64,000 bases of DNA from Pseudomonas persica (GCF_900291015.1 NZ_OLKL01000022.1:1-64000); one strand, 5' to 3'. Shown: positions 29,735 to 41,171, counted from the stretch's first letter. Made by a program: numbers and translations. Notes: generated from the letters alone by a model not told the origin.

Positions 29735-29811
29735 GCGCCCGTAGCTCAGCTGGATAGAGCATCCGCCTTCTAAGCGGATGGTCGCAGGTTCGAGTCCTGC
29801 CGGGTGCGCCA
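29735..29811 (+). tRNA. tRNA-Arg (TCT)
   Basis: A 77-base cloverleaf: acceptor GCGCCCG/CGGGTGC with encoded CCA, D arm AGCTCAGCTGGATAGAGC, anticodon stem ATCCGC/GCGGAT with loop CTTCTAA (anticodon TCT), T arm GCAGGTTCGAGTCCTGC. Confidence 0.95.
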
Positions 29812-29852
29812 TTAGGCAGCTTTGGCAAGCAAGTAGGTTGTAATGCAATATG

Positions 29853-29928
29853 GTGGGCGTAGCTCAGTTGGTAGAGCGCTGGATTGTGATTCCAGTTGTC
29901 GTGGGTTCGATTCCCATCGTCCACCCCA
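29853..29928 (+). tRNA. tRNA-His (GTG), copy 1
   Basis: A 76-base cloverleaf starting GTGGGCGTAGCTCAGTTGGT, anticodon loop TTGTGAT (GTG), T arm GTGGGTTCGATTCCCATC, encoded CCA. The preceding G (29852) can pair with C73 as the extra G-1 of tRNA-His. Identical to the copy at 30110. Confidence 0.95.
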
Positions 29929-29936
29929 TATTCTTC

Positions 29937-29972
29937 AAAGGCGCCTCGATAGCATCTGGCGCCTTTGTTTTA
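29937..29972 (+). terminator. Terminator-like hairpin inside the tRNA cluster
   Basis: AAAGGCGCC / GGCGCCTTT with a 13-base loop followed by GTTTT. It separates the first tRNA-His from tRNA-Leu and resembles the hairpin after the second tRNA-His, suggesting that tRNA-His and its terminator were duplicated together. Confidence 0.8.
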
Positions 29973-29980
29973 AGCGTTAC

Positions 29981-30065
29981 GCGGACGTGGTGAAATTGGT
30001 AGACACACTGGATTTAGGTTCCAGCGGCGCAAGCTGTAAGAGTTCGAGTCTCTTCGTCCGCACCA
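29981..30065 (+). tRNA. tRNA-Leu (TAG)
   Basis: An 85-base class II tRNA: GCGGACGTGGTGAAATTGGT start, anticodon stem CTGGA/TCCAG with loop TTTAGGT (anticodon TAG), a long variable arm CGGCGCAAGCTGT, T arm AGAGTTCGAGTCTCT and encoded CCA. Confidence 0.95.
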
Positions 30066-30109
30066 TGCTTCTGTAGGGTTGTACCGCAACATCGCAAGAC
30101 CGCAATATG

Positions 30110-30185
30110 GTGGGCGTAGCTCAGTTGGTAGAGCGCTGGATTGTGATTCCAGTTGTCGTGGGTTCGATTCCCATCGTCCACCCCA
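30110..30185 (+). tRNA. tRNA-His (GTG), copy 2
   Basis: Base-for-base identical to the copy at 29853, including G-1 and the flanks GCAATATG before and TATTCTT after. Anticodon loop TTGTGAT. Confidence 0.95.
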
Positions 30186-30193
30186 TATTCTTG

Positions 30194-30235
30194 AAAGGCG
30201 CCTTGGTCGTGAGATCGGGCGCCTTTTTGTTTTTG
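30194..30235 (+). terminator. Terminator of the tRNA cluster
   Basis: AAAGGCGCC ... GGCGCCTTT stem with T-rich tail TTTTTGTTTTT. Stronger T-run than the internal hairpin at 29937. Confidence 0.9.
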
Positions 30236-30285
30236 GGGTTGTGTGGCTGCGGTGCGCATGCCTTGAGTGCTCTGCGCCTGGGAGA

Positions 30286-30312
30286 TCGAGCGCCGCCCGC
30301 GCGGCGCTCGAT
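30286..30312. repeat. Perfect 11-bp hairpin, GC-rich
   Basis: TCGAGCGCCGC-CCGCG-CGGCGCTCGA region: an 11-bp stem (TCGAGCGCCGC / GCGGCGCTCGA) with a very short loop, followed by TTTCACAG. It lies between the tRNA terminator and the small gene at 30460 with no assigned role. Confidence 0.6.
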
Positions 30313-30459
30313 TTCACAGCCGCTGAAAATGTCGTGGCTACCACCTGCCCGTCAAATCGTGCCCGTCGCCTTGCAATCCTCTGGTGACACCCCAATAAAA
30401 GCTGTTAGATTTCAGCTGGTTGAAACACTGGCCCATTTGGCCGGCAGAGGAACCGCCCG

Positions 30460-30759
30460 ATGATCGCAAAAGAATCCCGTCAGGCCCTGGCGCTACAGCG
30501 CTTTGCCGAGGCCAGCCCGCAGCTGCTCGAAGAGATCCGCGAGCTGGATGCGCGCGAGCAGGCCCAGCAGATCGAATGGGCGTTCGAGGATGCGGCCGAG
30601 GAGCAGGGTATCCAGCCTTGGGAGCTGGCCCTGCAACTGATCGCCGAAACCCCGGAGCAGCTGCAGGCCATGCGCCTGGAGACGCACCGCGAGGTAGCCG
30701 AGGCGCTGGGGATGGCGTGGGAGGAGTACTGCCAGTTCAACGAGATCGACCCTGAATAA
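30460..30759 (+). CDS. Small acidic protein, DUF6388-like
   Basis: A 99-residue soluble, acidic, helical protein with many Glu and Gln (RFAEASPQLLEEIRELDARE, then EEQGIQPWELALQLIAETPE, and LGMAWEEYCQFNEID at the end). I recognise it only as one of the short Pseudomonas proteins of the DUF6388 kind; no function is known to me. ATG 30460 has AGAGG 10 bases upstream. It stands alone between the tRNA cluster and tig. Confidence 0.75.
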   Translation: MIAKESRQALALQRFAEASPQLLEEIRELDAREQAQQIEWAFEDAAEEQGIQPWELALQLIAETPEQLQAMRLETHREVAEALGMAWEEYCQFNEIDPE

Positions 30760-30911
30760 AGGAAGCGAGTTCGTGGCAGTTGTTTGACAAGGTATTTCGG
30801 CTGCAGGTCGCCCCGGGCGTCCTGCGGCCCCCATTGAAGCAGGCCCGGCGCTATGTCGTGCGGGCCTTGAAAGTTAATCGACCGGCGTGGTTTCCCGTCG
30901 TCCCGAGTGGG

Positions 30912-30940
30912 GTGACTTCTGCTGCGCGACTCACTAGAAT
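30912..30940 (+). promoter_or_regulatory. Promoter candidate for tig
   Basis: GTGACT (30912-30917), 17 bases, TAGAAT (30935-30940), placing the start near 30947, about 55 bases before the trigger factor ATG. Only the -10 element is strong. Confidence 0.45.
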
Positions 30941-31002
30941 GCTTGCCCTTGATTCTGGAGTCGGGCTAACGCCGGCTAACGTCTGTGCAACGAGGAATAT
31001 CC

Positions 31003-32316
31003 ATGCAAGTTTCTGTTGAAAACACTTCCGCTCTTGAGCGCCGCATGACCATCGCCGTTCCGGCCGAGCGCGTCGAGAACGAAGTCAACAAGCGTCTGCA
31101 GCAGACTGCCAAGCGCGCCAAGGTTGCCGGCTTCCGCCCAGGCAAAGTGCCGATGAGCGTGATCCGTCAGCGCTTCGAGGCCGATGCCCGTCAAGAGGCT
31201 TTCGGTGACCTGGTCCAGGCTTCCTTCTACGAAGCCATCGTCGAGCAGAAGCTGAACCCGGCTGGCGCCCCTGCGGTAGAGCCCAAGTCCTTCGAAAAGG
31301 GCAAGGACCTGGAATTCGTCGCCATCTTCGAAGTGTTCCCGGAGTTCACCGTTGGCGGTCTCGAGTCGATCAACGTCGAGCGCCTGAGCGCCGAAGTGGC
31401 TGACGCCGACCTGGACAACATGCTGGAAGTGCTGCGCAAGCAGAACACCCGCTTCGAGGCTGTCGAGCGTGCTGCGCAGAACGACGACCAGGTCAACATC
31501 GACTTCGTCGGCAAGGTCGACGGTGAAGTGTTCGCCGGTGGTTCGGCCAAGGGCACCCAGCTGGTACTGGGCTCCGGCCGCATGATCCCGGGCTTCGAAG
31601 ACGGCCTGGTTGGCGCCAAGGCTGGCGAAGAGCGCGTTGTCAACGTGACCTTCCCAGAGGACTACCAGAACCTGGACCTGGCTGGCAAAGCCGCCGAGTT
31701 CACCATCACCGTCAACAGCGTTGCCGCTCCTGTGCTGCCAGAGCTGAACGAAGAGTTCTTCGCCCAGTTCGGTATCAAGGAATCGACTCTGGAAGGCTTC
31801 CGCGCCGAGGTTCGCAAGAACATGGAGCGTGAACTGCGCCAGGCCATCAAGGCCAAGGTGAAGAACCAGGTCATGGACGGTCTGCTGGCCGCCAACCCGA
31901 TCGAAGTGCCGAAAGCCCTGCTGGAAAACGAAGTCAACCGTCTGCGCGTGCAGGCTGTTCAGCAGTTCGGTGGCAACATCAAGCCTGAGCAACTGCCGGC
32001 CGAACTGTTCGAAGAACAAGCCAAGCGCCGTGTGGTCCTGGGTCTGATCGTGGCCGAAGTGGTCAAGCAGTTCGAACTGAAGCCGGACGAAGGCAAGGTT
32101 CGCGAAATGATCGAAGAAATGGCTTCGGCTTACCAGGAGCCCGAGCAGGTCATCGGCTGGTACTACAAGAACGACCAGCAACTGAACGAAGTCCGTTCGG
32201 TTGTGCTGGAAGAACAAGTTGTAGATACTGTTCTGCAGAAAGCGACTGTGACCGACAAGTCGGTCTCGTACGAAGATGCCGTTAAACCAGCACAGGCTCC
32301 AGCCGCCGCTGAGTAA
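31003..32316 (+). CDS. tig: Trigger factor
   Basis: A 437-residue ribosome-bound chaperone and prolyl isomerase that meets nascent chains at the exit tunnel. The N-terminal ribosome-binding signature GFRPGKVP is near residue 43; residues ~160-245 form the FKBP-like isomerase domain ([20 protein letters not shown], then [20 protein letters not shown]), and the rest the helical arms. ATG 31003 has CGAGGAAT upstream. Followed by clpP, clpX and lon, the usual gammaproteobacterial order. Confidence 0.95.
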   Translation: MQVSVENTSALERRMTIAVPAERVENEVNKRLQQTAKRAKVAGFRPGKVPMSVIRQRFEADARQEAFGDLVQASFYEAIVEQKLNPAGAPAVEPKSFEKGKDLEFVAIFEVFPEFTVGGLESINVERLSAEVADADLDNMLEVLRKQNTRFEAVERAAQNDDQVNIDFVGKVDGEVFAGGSAKGTQLVLGSGRMIPGFEDGLVGAKAGEERVVNVTFPEDYQNLDLAGKAAEFTITVNSVAAPVLPELNEEFFAQFGIKESTLEGFRAEVRKNMERELRQAIKAKVKNQVMDGLLAANPIEVPKALLENEVNRLRVQAVQQFGGNIKPEQLPAELFEEQAKRRVVLGLIVAEVVKQFELKPDEGKVREMIEEMASAYQEPEQVIGWYYKNDQQLNEVRSVVLEEQVVDTVLQKATVTDKSVSYEDAVKPAQAPAAAE

Positions 32317-32340
32317 CAGGCTTCTCTCGTAGGAAACCCC

Positions 32341-32368
32341 CACAAGCCAGCCTTCGAGCTGGCTTGTG
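32341..32368 (+). terminator. Hairpin between tig and clpP
   Basis: Perfect 11-bp stem CACAAGCCAGC / GCTGGCTTGTG with loop CTTCGA. The tail CGTATTCAAG lacks a T-run, so it may attenuate or mark an RNA processing site rather than fully terminate. Confidence 0.6.
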
Positions 32369-32407
32369 CGTATTCAAGCCATGACTATTTGGGAGTGAGC
32401 GCAGGAC

Positions 32408-33049
32408 ATGTCCCGCAATTCTTATATTCAGCAGAGTTCTGACATCCAGGCCGCAGGCGGCCTGGTCCCGATGGTTATCGAGCAGTCCGCCCGTGGCGAA
32501 CGTGCTTACGACATCTACTCGCGCCTGTTGAAGGAGCGTGTGATCTTCCTGGTTGGCCCGGTAGAGGACTACATGGCCAACCTCGTCGTGGCGCAACTGC
32601 TGTTCCTTGAAGCGGAAAACCCGGACAAGGATATCCATCTGTACATCAACTCGCCGGGCGGTTCCGTCACCGCCGGCATGTCGATCTACGACACCATGCA
32701 GTTCATCAAGCCGGACGTCTCGACCATCTGCATCGGCCAAGCCTGCAGCATGGGCGCCTTCCTGCTGGCTGCAGGTGCCAAGGGCAAGCGTCACTGCCTG
32801 CCGAACTCGCGCGTGATGATCCACCAGCCACTGGGCGGCTTCCAGGGTCAGGCCACCGATATCGAGATTCACGCCCAGGAAATCCTCAATATCAAGGCTC
32901 GTCTGAACGAACTGTTGGCCTACCACACCGGTCAGGAGCTCGAGACCATCAAGCGCGACACCGAACGTGACAACTTCATGAGCGCCTCGCGCGCGGCCGA
33001 GTACGGCCTGATCGACTCGGTCTACGACAAGCGGCAACTGGCCTCCTGA
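32408..33049 (+). CDS. clpP: ATP-dependent Clp protease, proteolytic subunit
   Basis: A 213-residue serine protease subunit forming the 14-mer chamber that works with ClpX/ClpA. Catalytic Ser lies in [11 protein letters not shown] (near residue 113), His in MIHQPLGG (near 138) and the Asp near residue 187. The N-terminal ~13 residues ([13 protein letters not shown]) are a short propeptide-like extension. GGGAGTGAGCGCAGGAC precedes the start. Upstream of clpX by about 108 bases. Confidence 0.95.
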   Translation: MSRNSYIQQSSDIQAAGGLVPMVIEQSARGERAYDIYSRLLKERVIFLVGPVEDYMANLVVAQLLFLEAENPDKDIHLYINSPGGSVTAGMSIYDTMQFIKPDVSTICIGQACSMGAFLLAAGAKGKRHCLPNSRVMIHQPLGGFQGQATDIEIHAQEILNIKARLNELLAYHTGQELETIKRDTERDNFMSASRAAEYGLIDSVYDKRQLAS

Positions 33050-33157
33050 ACCGGGGTGCCAGAGCAGGCGGGCGCGGAAAGCGCCTACCTGCGGACTTGA
33101 AAAAGCCCGCAATTGCCTTCATCTTGTGTTGCAAGCCTACCGGATTGGATCGATCGA

Positions 33158-34441
33158 ATGACTGACACCCGTAACGGCGAGGACAGCGGCAAATTGCTTT
33201 ATTGCTCCTTCTGCGGCAAAAGCCAGCACGAAGTGCGCAAACTGATTGCCGGGCCCTCGGTATTTATCTGCGACGAGTGCGTCGACCTGTGCAATGACAT
33301 CATCCGTGAGGAGGTGCAGGAAGCCCAGGCCGAGAGCAGCGCGCACAAATTACCTTCGCCGAAAGAAATCAGCGGTATCCTGGACCAGTACGTCATTGGT
33401 CAGGAACGCGCGAAGAAGGTGCTTGCCGTAGCGGTGTACAACCACTACAAGCGCCTGAACCAGCGTGACAAGAAGGGTGACGAAGTCGAACTCGGCAAGA
33501 GCAACATCCTGCTCATCGGGCCGACCGGCTCGGGCAAGACCCTGCTCGCCGAAACCCTTGCACGCCTGTTGAACGTACCGTTCACCATTGCTGACGCCAC
33601 CACCCTGACCGAAGCCGGTTACGTGGGTGAGGATGTCGAGAACATCATCCAGAAGCTGTTGCAGAAGTGCGACTACGACGTGGAAAAGGCCCAGATGGGC
33701 ATCGTCTACATCGACGAGATCGACAAGATCTCGCGCAAGTCGGACAACCCGTCCATCACCCGTGATGTCTCGGGCGAGGGCGTGCAGCAGGCACTGCTGA
33801 AGCTGATCGAAGGCACCGTGGCCTCGGTTCCGCCGCAAGGCGGCCGCAAGCACCCGCAACAGGAATTCCTGCAGGTCGATACCCGCAACATCCTGTTCAT
33901 CTGCGGTGGCGCCTTCTCGGGCCTGGAAAAGGTCATCCAGAACCGCTCCACCAAGGGGGGCATCGGTTTTGGCGCCGAAGTACGCAGCAAGGAAGAGGGC
34001 AAGAAGGTTGGCGAGTCCCTGCGTGAGGTCGAGCCGGACGATCTGGTCAAGTTTGGCCTGATCCCGGAATTCGTCGGCCGGCTGCCGGTACTGGCAACCC
34101 TCGACGAGCTGGACGAGGCTGCGCTGATGCAGATCCTCACCGAGCCGAAGAATGCCCTGACCAAGCAGTATGCCAAGCTGTTCGAAATGGAAAGCGTCGA
34201 CCTCGAGTTCCGCAGCGATGCGCTCAAGGCCGTAGCGCGCAAGGCCCTGGAGCGCAAGACCGGCGCCCGTGGCCTGCGTTCGATCCTCGAAGGCGTGCTG
34301 CTCGACACCATGTACGAGATTCCTTCGAAGAAGGATGTCAGCAAGGTGGTGATCGACGAGAGCGTCATCGATGGCACCTCGCAGCCGCTGATGATCTACG
34401 AGAACAGCGAGCCGCAAGCCAAGGCCGCGCCGGACGCCTGA
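33158..34441 (+). CDS. clpX: ATP-dependent Clp protease, ATPase subunit
   Basis: A 427-residue AAA+ unfoldase. N-terminal zinc-binding domain with two CxxC pairs (YCSFCGK and ICDECVDLC), Walker A GPTGSGKT near residue 121, Walker [10 protein letters not shown], the ClpP-docking GGIGFGAEV loop near residue 266 and a sensor-2 [13 protein letters not shown] 33158 gives the canonical MTDTRNGED start; the in-frame stretch before it is leader. Confidence 0.95.
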   Translation: MTDTRNGEDSGKLLYCSFCGKSQHEVRKLIAGPSVFICDECVDLCNDIIREEVQEAQAESSAHKLPSPKEISGILDQYVIGQERAKKVLAVAVYNHYKRLNQRDKKGDEVELGKSNILLIGPTGSGKTLLAETLARLLNVPFTIADATTLTEAGYVGEDVENIIQKLLQKCDYDVEKAQMGIVYIDEIDKISRKSDNPSITRDVSGEGVQQALLKLIEGTVASVPPQGGRKHPQQEFLQVDTRNILFICGGAFSGLEKVIQNRSTKGGIGFGAEVRSKEEGKKVGESLREVEPDDLVKFGLIPEFVGRLPVLATLDELDEAALMQILTEPKNALTKQYAKLFEMESVDLEFRSDALKAVARKALERKTGARGLRSILEGVLLDTMYEIPSKKDVSKVVIDESVIDGTSQPLMIYENSEPQAKAAPDA

Positions 34442-34474
34442 TCCAGGCCATGGCCGGTTACGGTTGCAAGCAAG

Positions 34475-34504
34475 AAGGGGCCTACGGGCCCCTTTCTGCT
34501 TTTC
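34475..34504 (+). terminator. clpX terminator
   Basis: AAGGGGCC-TAC-GGGCCCCTT stem followed by TCTGCTTTT, 34 bases after the clpX stop. Confidence 0.85.
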
Positions 34505-34515
34505 CTGCGCTAGCG

Positions 34516-34545
34516 CTTGTAATTTCCCAAGCGTGCCCCCACATT
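34516..34545 (+). promoter_or_regulatory. Heat-shock (sigma-32) promoter of lon
   Basis: CTTGTAA (34516-34522), a 13-14 base spacer and CCCCCACATTA (34536-34546) fit the sigma-32 consensus CTTGAAA-N13-CCCCATnT. It lies about 60 bases before the lon start, as for heat-induced lon genes of other proteobacteria. Confidence 0.7.
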
Positions 34546-34603
34546 AGGTCCAAGCATCATTTCCACCGGTTTCCGGCCATAAGGCCGCTGTAGAGGCGAA
34601 ATC

Positions 34604-37000
<2,397 letters not shown>

Positions 37001-37024
37001 TAGTTTTTGGCTGGGGGGCTTTCC

Positions 37025-37054
37025 TTGACAGTTTTTTCGGGGCCTTGCTATAAA
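37025..37054 (+). promoter_or_regulatory. Sigma-70 promoter of hupB
   Basis: TTGACA (37025-37030), 18-base spacer, TATAAA (37049-37054). Both hexamers are near consensus, matching the high expression of HU. Start of transcription expected near 37061, about 90 bases before the gene. Confidence 0.75.
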
Positions 37055-37152
37055 GCGGCACGCTATTGTCATCAGGCCACCCAGCGCACGTTTCATAAGC
37101 TTTTCATTACATACTTAGAAACAAACTCAATTGAGAAATAAGGGGACTTAGA

Positions 37153-37425
37153 GTGAACAAGTCGGAACTGATTGACGCTATCGCCGCATCTGCTGACATC
37201 CCGAAAGCTGTAGCCGGCCGTGCGCTGGACGCAGTCATCGAATCCGTCACCGGCGCCCTGAAGCAAGGTGACGATGTGGTACTGGTCGGCTTCGGTACCT
37301 TCTCGGTCAAGGAGCGTGCAGAGCGCACCGGCCGCAACCCGCAAACCGGTAACGCGATCAAGATCGCTGCCGCCAAGGTTCCAGGCTTCAAGGCTGGCAA
37401 AGGCCTGAAAGACGCCGTCAACTAA
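37153..37425 (+). CDS. hupB: DNA-binding protein HU-beta
   Basis: A 90-residue nucleoid protein. [20 protein letters not shown] at the start, the core [20 protein letters not shown] and the DNA-contacting arm tip RNPQTG with the proline that intercalates. Start codon is GTG 37153 with AGGGGAC upstream. Strong promoter before and terminator after, so it is transcribed on its own. Confidence 0.96.
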   Translation: MNKSELIDAIAASADIPKAVAGRALDAVIESVTGALKQGDDVVLVGFGTFSVKERAERTGRNPQTGNAIKIAAAKVPGFKAGKGLKDAVN

Positions 37426-37512
37426 GTCGTCTCTTTCAGCCGGACCCGGCCTGGCCAGGTCCGAGCACGGTGATGGCGGGGCGCAAACGTTCCCGCCTGA
37501 CACGTTTGCTAA

Positions 37513-37546
37513 GAAAAGGCGCATCCTCGGATGCGCCTTTCTTTTA
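37513..37546 (+). terminator. hupB terminator
   Basis: AAAGGCGCATCC / GGATGCGCCTTT stem with a 2-base loop followed by CTTTTAT. Confidence 0.9.
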
Positions 37547-37608
37547 TCAGGTTTCTACCCACGCTCCGCGGTTGTCGACGCAGTGGTACAGCCGTTTCTG
37601 GGGGACGC

Positions 37609-39480
37609 ATGCTGCAAAATATCAGGGACAATTCACAAGGTTGGATTGCCAAGACCATCATCGGCCTTATCGTCGTGTTGATGGCGTTGACCGGCTTTGA
37701 AGCCATTTTCCAGGCCGCCACCCATAGCCAGGACGCCGCCAAGGTGAACGGCCAGACCATCAGCCAGAACGAGCTGAGCCAGGCGGCCGACATGCAGCGC
37801 CGTCAGCTGATGCAACAGTTGGGCAAGGATTTCGACCCGGCGCTGCTGGATGACAAATTGCTGCGCGAAGAGGCGCTGAAGGGCCTGATCAGCCGCAAGC
37901 TGCTGCTGCAAGGTGCCGAAGATGCCAAGTTCGCCTTCTCCGAGGCTGCACTGGATCAGGTGATCCTGCAGACGCCGGAATTCCAGGTGGATGGCAAGTT
38001 CAGTGCCGACCGTTTCGACCAGGTCATTCGCCAGATGGGCTATGGCCGCATGCAGTTCCGCGACATGCTCGCCGAGGAAATGCTCATTGGCCAGCTGCGC
38101 ACCGGCCTGGCCGGCAGCAGCTTCGTCACCGACCCGCAGGTCGATGCCTTTGCCCGCCTTGAGAAACAGACCCGAGACTTCGCTTCCCTGACTTTCAAGG
38201 CCGACCCGGCCGCGGTCCAGGTCAGCGATGAAGAGGTCAAGGCGCACTACGAGCAGCATGCCAAGGAGTTCATGTCGCCAGACCAGGTGGTGATCGACTA
38301 CATCGAGCTGAAGAAGTCGGTGTTCTTCGACCAGGTCAAGGTGACCGACGAAGAGCTCAAGGCTCAGTACGAGAAGGAAATCGCCAACCTCGCCGAGCAG
38401 CGCCATGCCGCGCACATCCTCATCGAGGTCAACGGCAAGGTCACCGACGCCCAGGCCAAGGCCCGCGCCGAAGAGATCGAGCAGCGCCTGGCCAAGGGTG
38501 AAGACTTCGCCGCGCTGGCCAAGGAGTTCTCCCAGGATCCGGGTTCGGCCAAAAGCGGTGGTGACCTTGGCTTCGCCGGCCCGGGCGTTTACGACCCGGC
38601 GTTCGAGGATGCGTTGTACAAGTTGCAGGATGGCCAGGTCTCGGCGCCGGTGCGCACCGAGTTCGGCTACCACCTGATCAAGCTGCTGGGTGTGCAGGCG
38701 CCGGAAGTGCCGAGCTTCGCCAGCCTGAAGGACAAGCTGACCCGTGACCTGAAGATCCCGCTGGTCGAGCAGCGTTACGTTGACGCCAGCAAGCAGCTGC
38801 AGGATGCCGCCTACGAGGCTTCCGACCTGGCCCAGCCGGCCCAGGACCTGAACCTGAAGGTGCAAACCTCCGTAGCCTTCGGCCGCGAGGGTGGTGAAGG
38901 CATCACAGCCAACCGTTCGGTAGTGCAGGCCGCATTCTCCGAAGAAGTGCTGGAGGGGGGGGCCAACAGCACCGCCATCGAGCTCGACCCGGAAACCACC
39001 GTGGTACTGCGCGTCAAGGAGCACCGCAAGCCAGAACAACTGCCGCTGGAAGCCGTGGCCAAGAACATCAGCGAACACCTGGCCAAAGAGAAGGCAACTG
39101 CCGAGCTCAAGGCCAAGGCGGACAAGCTGATTGCCGGTCTGCGCGACGGTTCCATCGCAGCAGGCAGCGTGCACGAAGGGCAGGGCTGGCAGGCCTATGA
39201 AGCAGTCACCCGTGGTGAGGACGGTATCGACCCGGCCGAGCTGCAGGCGCTGTTCCGTCTGGGCAAGCCGCAAGCCAAGGACAAGCCGGTATATGGTAGC
39301 GTGGTGCTGCGCGACGGTAGCCTCGTGGTACTGCAGCTCAAGGGTGTCAACGAAGGCGCTACTGCCACCGACGAAGAGAAGCAGCAGATCCGCCGCTACC
39401 TCGCGTCGCGTGCTGGCCAGCAGGACTTCGCGGCGTACCGCAAGCAGCTGGAAGCCAATGCGGACATCACCCGTTACTAA
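37609..39480 (+). CDS. ppiD: Periplasmic chaperone/isomerase PpiD
   Basis: A 623-residue SurA-like protein anchored by one N-terminal helix (residues 14-34, IAKTIIGLIVVLMALTGFEA). The chaperone region follows (SurA_N-type), then a parvulin domain (about 265-360: AAHILIEVNG, EFSQDPGSAKSGGDLGF, FGYHLIKLLG), then a long C-terminal part. It assists proteins leaving the Sec translocon. ATG 37609 chosen for the MLQNIRDNSQG start; the longer frame runs into the hupB terminator. Confidence 0.93.
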   Translation: MLQNIRDNSQGWIAKTIIGLIVVLMALTGFEAIFQAATHSQDAAKVNGQTISQNELSQAADMQRRQLMQQLGKDFDPALLDDKLLREEALKGLISRKLLLQGAEDAKFAFSEAALDQVILQTPEFQVDGKFSADRFDQVIRQMGYGRMQFRDMLAEEMLIGQLRTGLAGSSFVTDPQVDAFARLEKQTRDFASLTFKADPAAVQVSDEEVKAHYEQHAKEFMSPDQVVIDYIELKKSVFFDQVKVTDEELKAQYEKEIANLAEQRHAAHILIEVNGKVTDAQAKARAEEIEQRLAKGEDFAALAKEFSQDPGSAKSGGDLGFAGPGVYDPAFEDALYKLQDGQVSAPVRTEFGYHLIKLLGVQAPEVPSFASLKDKLTRDLKIPLVEQRYVDASKQLQDAAYEASDLAQPAQDLNLKVQTSVAFGREGGEGITANRSVVQAAFSEEVLEGGANSTAIELDPETTVVLRVKEHRKPEQLPLEAVAKNISEHLAKEKATAELKAKADKLIAGLRDGSIAAGSVHEGQGWQAYEAVTRGEDGIDPAELQALFRLGKPQAKDKPVYGSVVLRDGSLVVLQLKGVNEGATATDEEKQQIRRYLASRAGQQDFAAYRKQLEANADITRY

Positions 39481-39496
39481 GGTGATTGCCGCATGA

Positions 39497-39531
39497 GAAA
39501 CAGGCCGCTTTGAGCGGCCTGTTTCGTTTTT
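39497..39531 (+). terminator. ppiD terminator
   Basis: GAAACAGGCCGCT / AGCGGCCTGTTTC stem followed by GTTTTTG, 17 bases after the stop. Confidence 0.9.
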
Positions 39532-39540
39532 GTTGTCTGT

Positions 39541-39645
39541 GCCGGCCCCTTCGCGGGTAAACCCGCTCCCACAGGTCCAACACAGGTTTCAAGTACTGTG
39601 GTGAACTCTGTGGGGGCGGGTTTACCCGCGAAGAGGCCAGTGCAG
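39541..39645. repeat. REP pair with shared spacer
   Basis: CCGGCCCCTTCGCGGGTAAA with CCCGCTCCCACAGG, then spacer TCCAACACAGGTTTCAAGT...GTGGTGAA, then the inverted module. The pair and spacer recur at 48880-48992. Confidence 0.85.
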
Positions 39646-39657
39646 GCAGCACAAGGC

Positions 39658-40698
39658 CTAACGCTTCACCCCTTCATAGTTATCCAGCGTATCCCGCGCG
39701 ATCTCCCGCCCCAGGGCAATCAGCTCCGGCGCCTTGTAGAACTCGAAAAAGCGACACACCCGCTTGGGCACGTTGATCAGCACATCCGGCGGATAGCCGG
39801 CGATCTTGTACTGCGCCAACGAAGTCTGCATGACCTCGAAACTCTGGTTGATCAGGTCCAGCAGCGAAGCGGGCCCCACGTTGTCGATGATGAACGAGCC
39901 GGTCGCCGACTTCGGCGCGCCCTCGTGCTCCGGCGCCGCCGCCGGTTGCTGGCCTTCCGGGTCGGCGGCATCGGCCAGCCACGGGTTCGGCGGCGCCAGC
40001 CCTTCGGCGACGATTTCCTGCTCGATGCGGATCAGCTCTTCCGCCGGCTTGCGCCGGAACGGCAAGCGCGACCCCAGCGAACTCAGCAGGGCATCGAAAC
40101 GCATCTTGAACGCCGCCGGGCGTTCGATCACCGGCAATTGGTATTGCTTCTGGTTGGTGGCGTTGAGGTTGACCGCAATGATCAGGTCGCAGTGGCTGGA
40201 CACCACCGGCACGATCGGCAGCGGGTTGAGGATGCCGCCGTCAACCAGCATGCGGTTGCCTTGCACCACCGGCGTGAACAGGCTGGGGATGGCCGCCGAG
40301 GCGCGCATGGCCTGGTGCAGGCAGCCCTCCTGGAACCAGATTTCCTGCTGGTTGGTGAGATCCGTTGCAACCGCCGTGTAGGGGATGCGTAATTGCTCGA
40401 TGTTGACCTCGCCGACGATCTTGCGGATTTGCCCGAATACCTTGTCACCGCGAATCGCGCCGAGGCGAAAGCTGACATCGACCAGGCGCAACACATCCAG
40501 GTAGTCGAGGCTTTCGATCCAGTTGCGGTAGTCTTCCAGTTTGCCGGCGGCATAGATGCCGCCAATCACCGCGCCCATGGAGCAGCCGGCGATGCAGGCG
40601 ATGTCGTAGCCGCGGCGCTCGATTTCCTCGATCACGCCGATGTGTGCATACCCCCGGGCTCCGCCCGATCCCAGTACCAGTGCCACGCGTTTGCTCAT
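39658..40698 (-). CDS. Patatin-like phospholipase (RssA/NTE type)
   Basis: A 346-residue serine lipid hydrolase. Oxyanion motif GSGGARGYAHIG (residues 10-21), nucleophile elbow GCSMGA near 38-43 and catalytic DGG (VDGGILNPLPI near 150). The C-terminal ~150 residues are less conserved, with a proline/alanine-rich insert (EGQQPAAAPEHEG). Start at 40698 (MSKRVALVLG) has GGGGA 6 bases upstream; ATG 40704 is possible. No signal peptide or barrel domain, so it is a cytoplasmic member. Substrate unknown. Confidence 0.85.
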   Translation of the reverse strand: MSKRVALVLGSGGARGYAHIGVIEEIERRGYDIACIAGCSMGAVIGGIYAAGKLEDYRNWIESLDYLDVLRLVDVSFRLGAIRGDKVFGQIRKIVGEVNIEQLRIPYTAVATDLTNQQEIWFQEGCLHQAMRASAAIPSLFTPVVQGNRMLVDGGILNPLPIVPVVSSHCDLIIAVNLNATNQKQYQLPVIERPAAFKMRFDALLSSLGSRLPFRRKPAEELIRIEQEIVAEGLAPPNPWLADAADPEGQQPAAAPEHEGAPKSATGSFIIDNVGPASLLDLINQSFEVMQTSLAQYKIAGYPPDVLINVPKRVCRFFEFYKAPELIALGREIARDTLDNYEGVKR

Positions 40699-40875
40699 GA
40701 ACATTCCCCGGCCAGTGCAACCATGGCCCTACAATGCACCCATCGCTGCCTGTGCTTCAATGTACATCGCGCTGAGCTACTGTAATAAAACTGGCCAGGC
40801 AAAGCTGGCTGGCAGGGCACTTTTCAGCTGCCGGGGCGTCGAACAGCCACCGTTTTTTCCATTGAGGTATTACCG

Positions 40876-41154
40876 ATGAAAGCCTGGATCTGCCTTCCAC
40901 TGATTGCCTTGGCCCTTGCTGGCTGCGCGGGCAAGACGGCCTACCGCGAGAGTTGTGCGACCCAACTGGATGCCGCCTGGAAGGAGCTGGACCTGGCCAA
41001 GGCCGAGGGCTTTGCCGGTGCCGTGAGTTACTCCAAGGCGTTATCGCTGCTGACCGGGGCCAAGACCCAGCAGCAGTTCGAAGGTTATGAAAGCTGTACC
41101 AACAAAGCCGAAAAGGCGCGTTTTTACATTCGTGAGTCTCGCGCCGGGCGCTGA
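40876..41154 (+). CDS. Small lipoprotein
   Basis: A 92-residue lipoprotein: signal MKAWICLPLIALALAGCAG with lipobox LAGC (Cys at residue 17). The mature part has two further cysteines (ESCATQLDAAWKELDLAKAE, and EGYESCTNKAEKARFYI) that could form a disulfide, and is otherwise helical. GAGG precedes the ATG. It is followed 17 bases later by the CHAD gene and probably shares its transcript. Family not recognised. Confidence 0.8.
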   Translation: MKAWICLPLIALALAGCAGKTAYRESCATQLDAAWKELDLAKAEGFAGAVSYSKALSLLTGAKTQQQFEGYESCTNKAEKARFYIRESRAGR

Positions 41155-41171
41155 CCAGGGAGCGTCTTTCA

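Noticed and set aside
30780..31019. A 79-codon frame overlapping the tig leader
   Set aside because: No ribosome site, no motif, and it overlaps the tig promoter and start.
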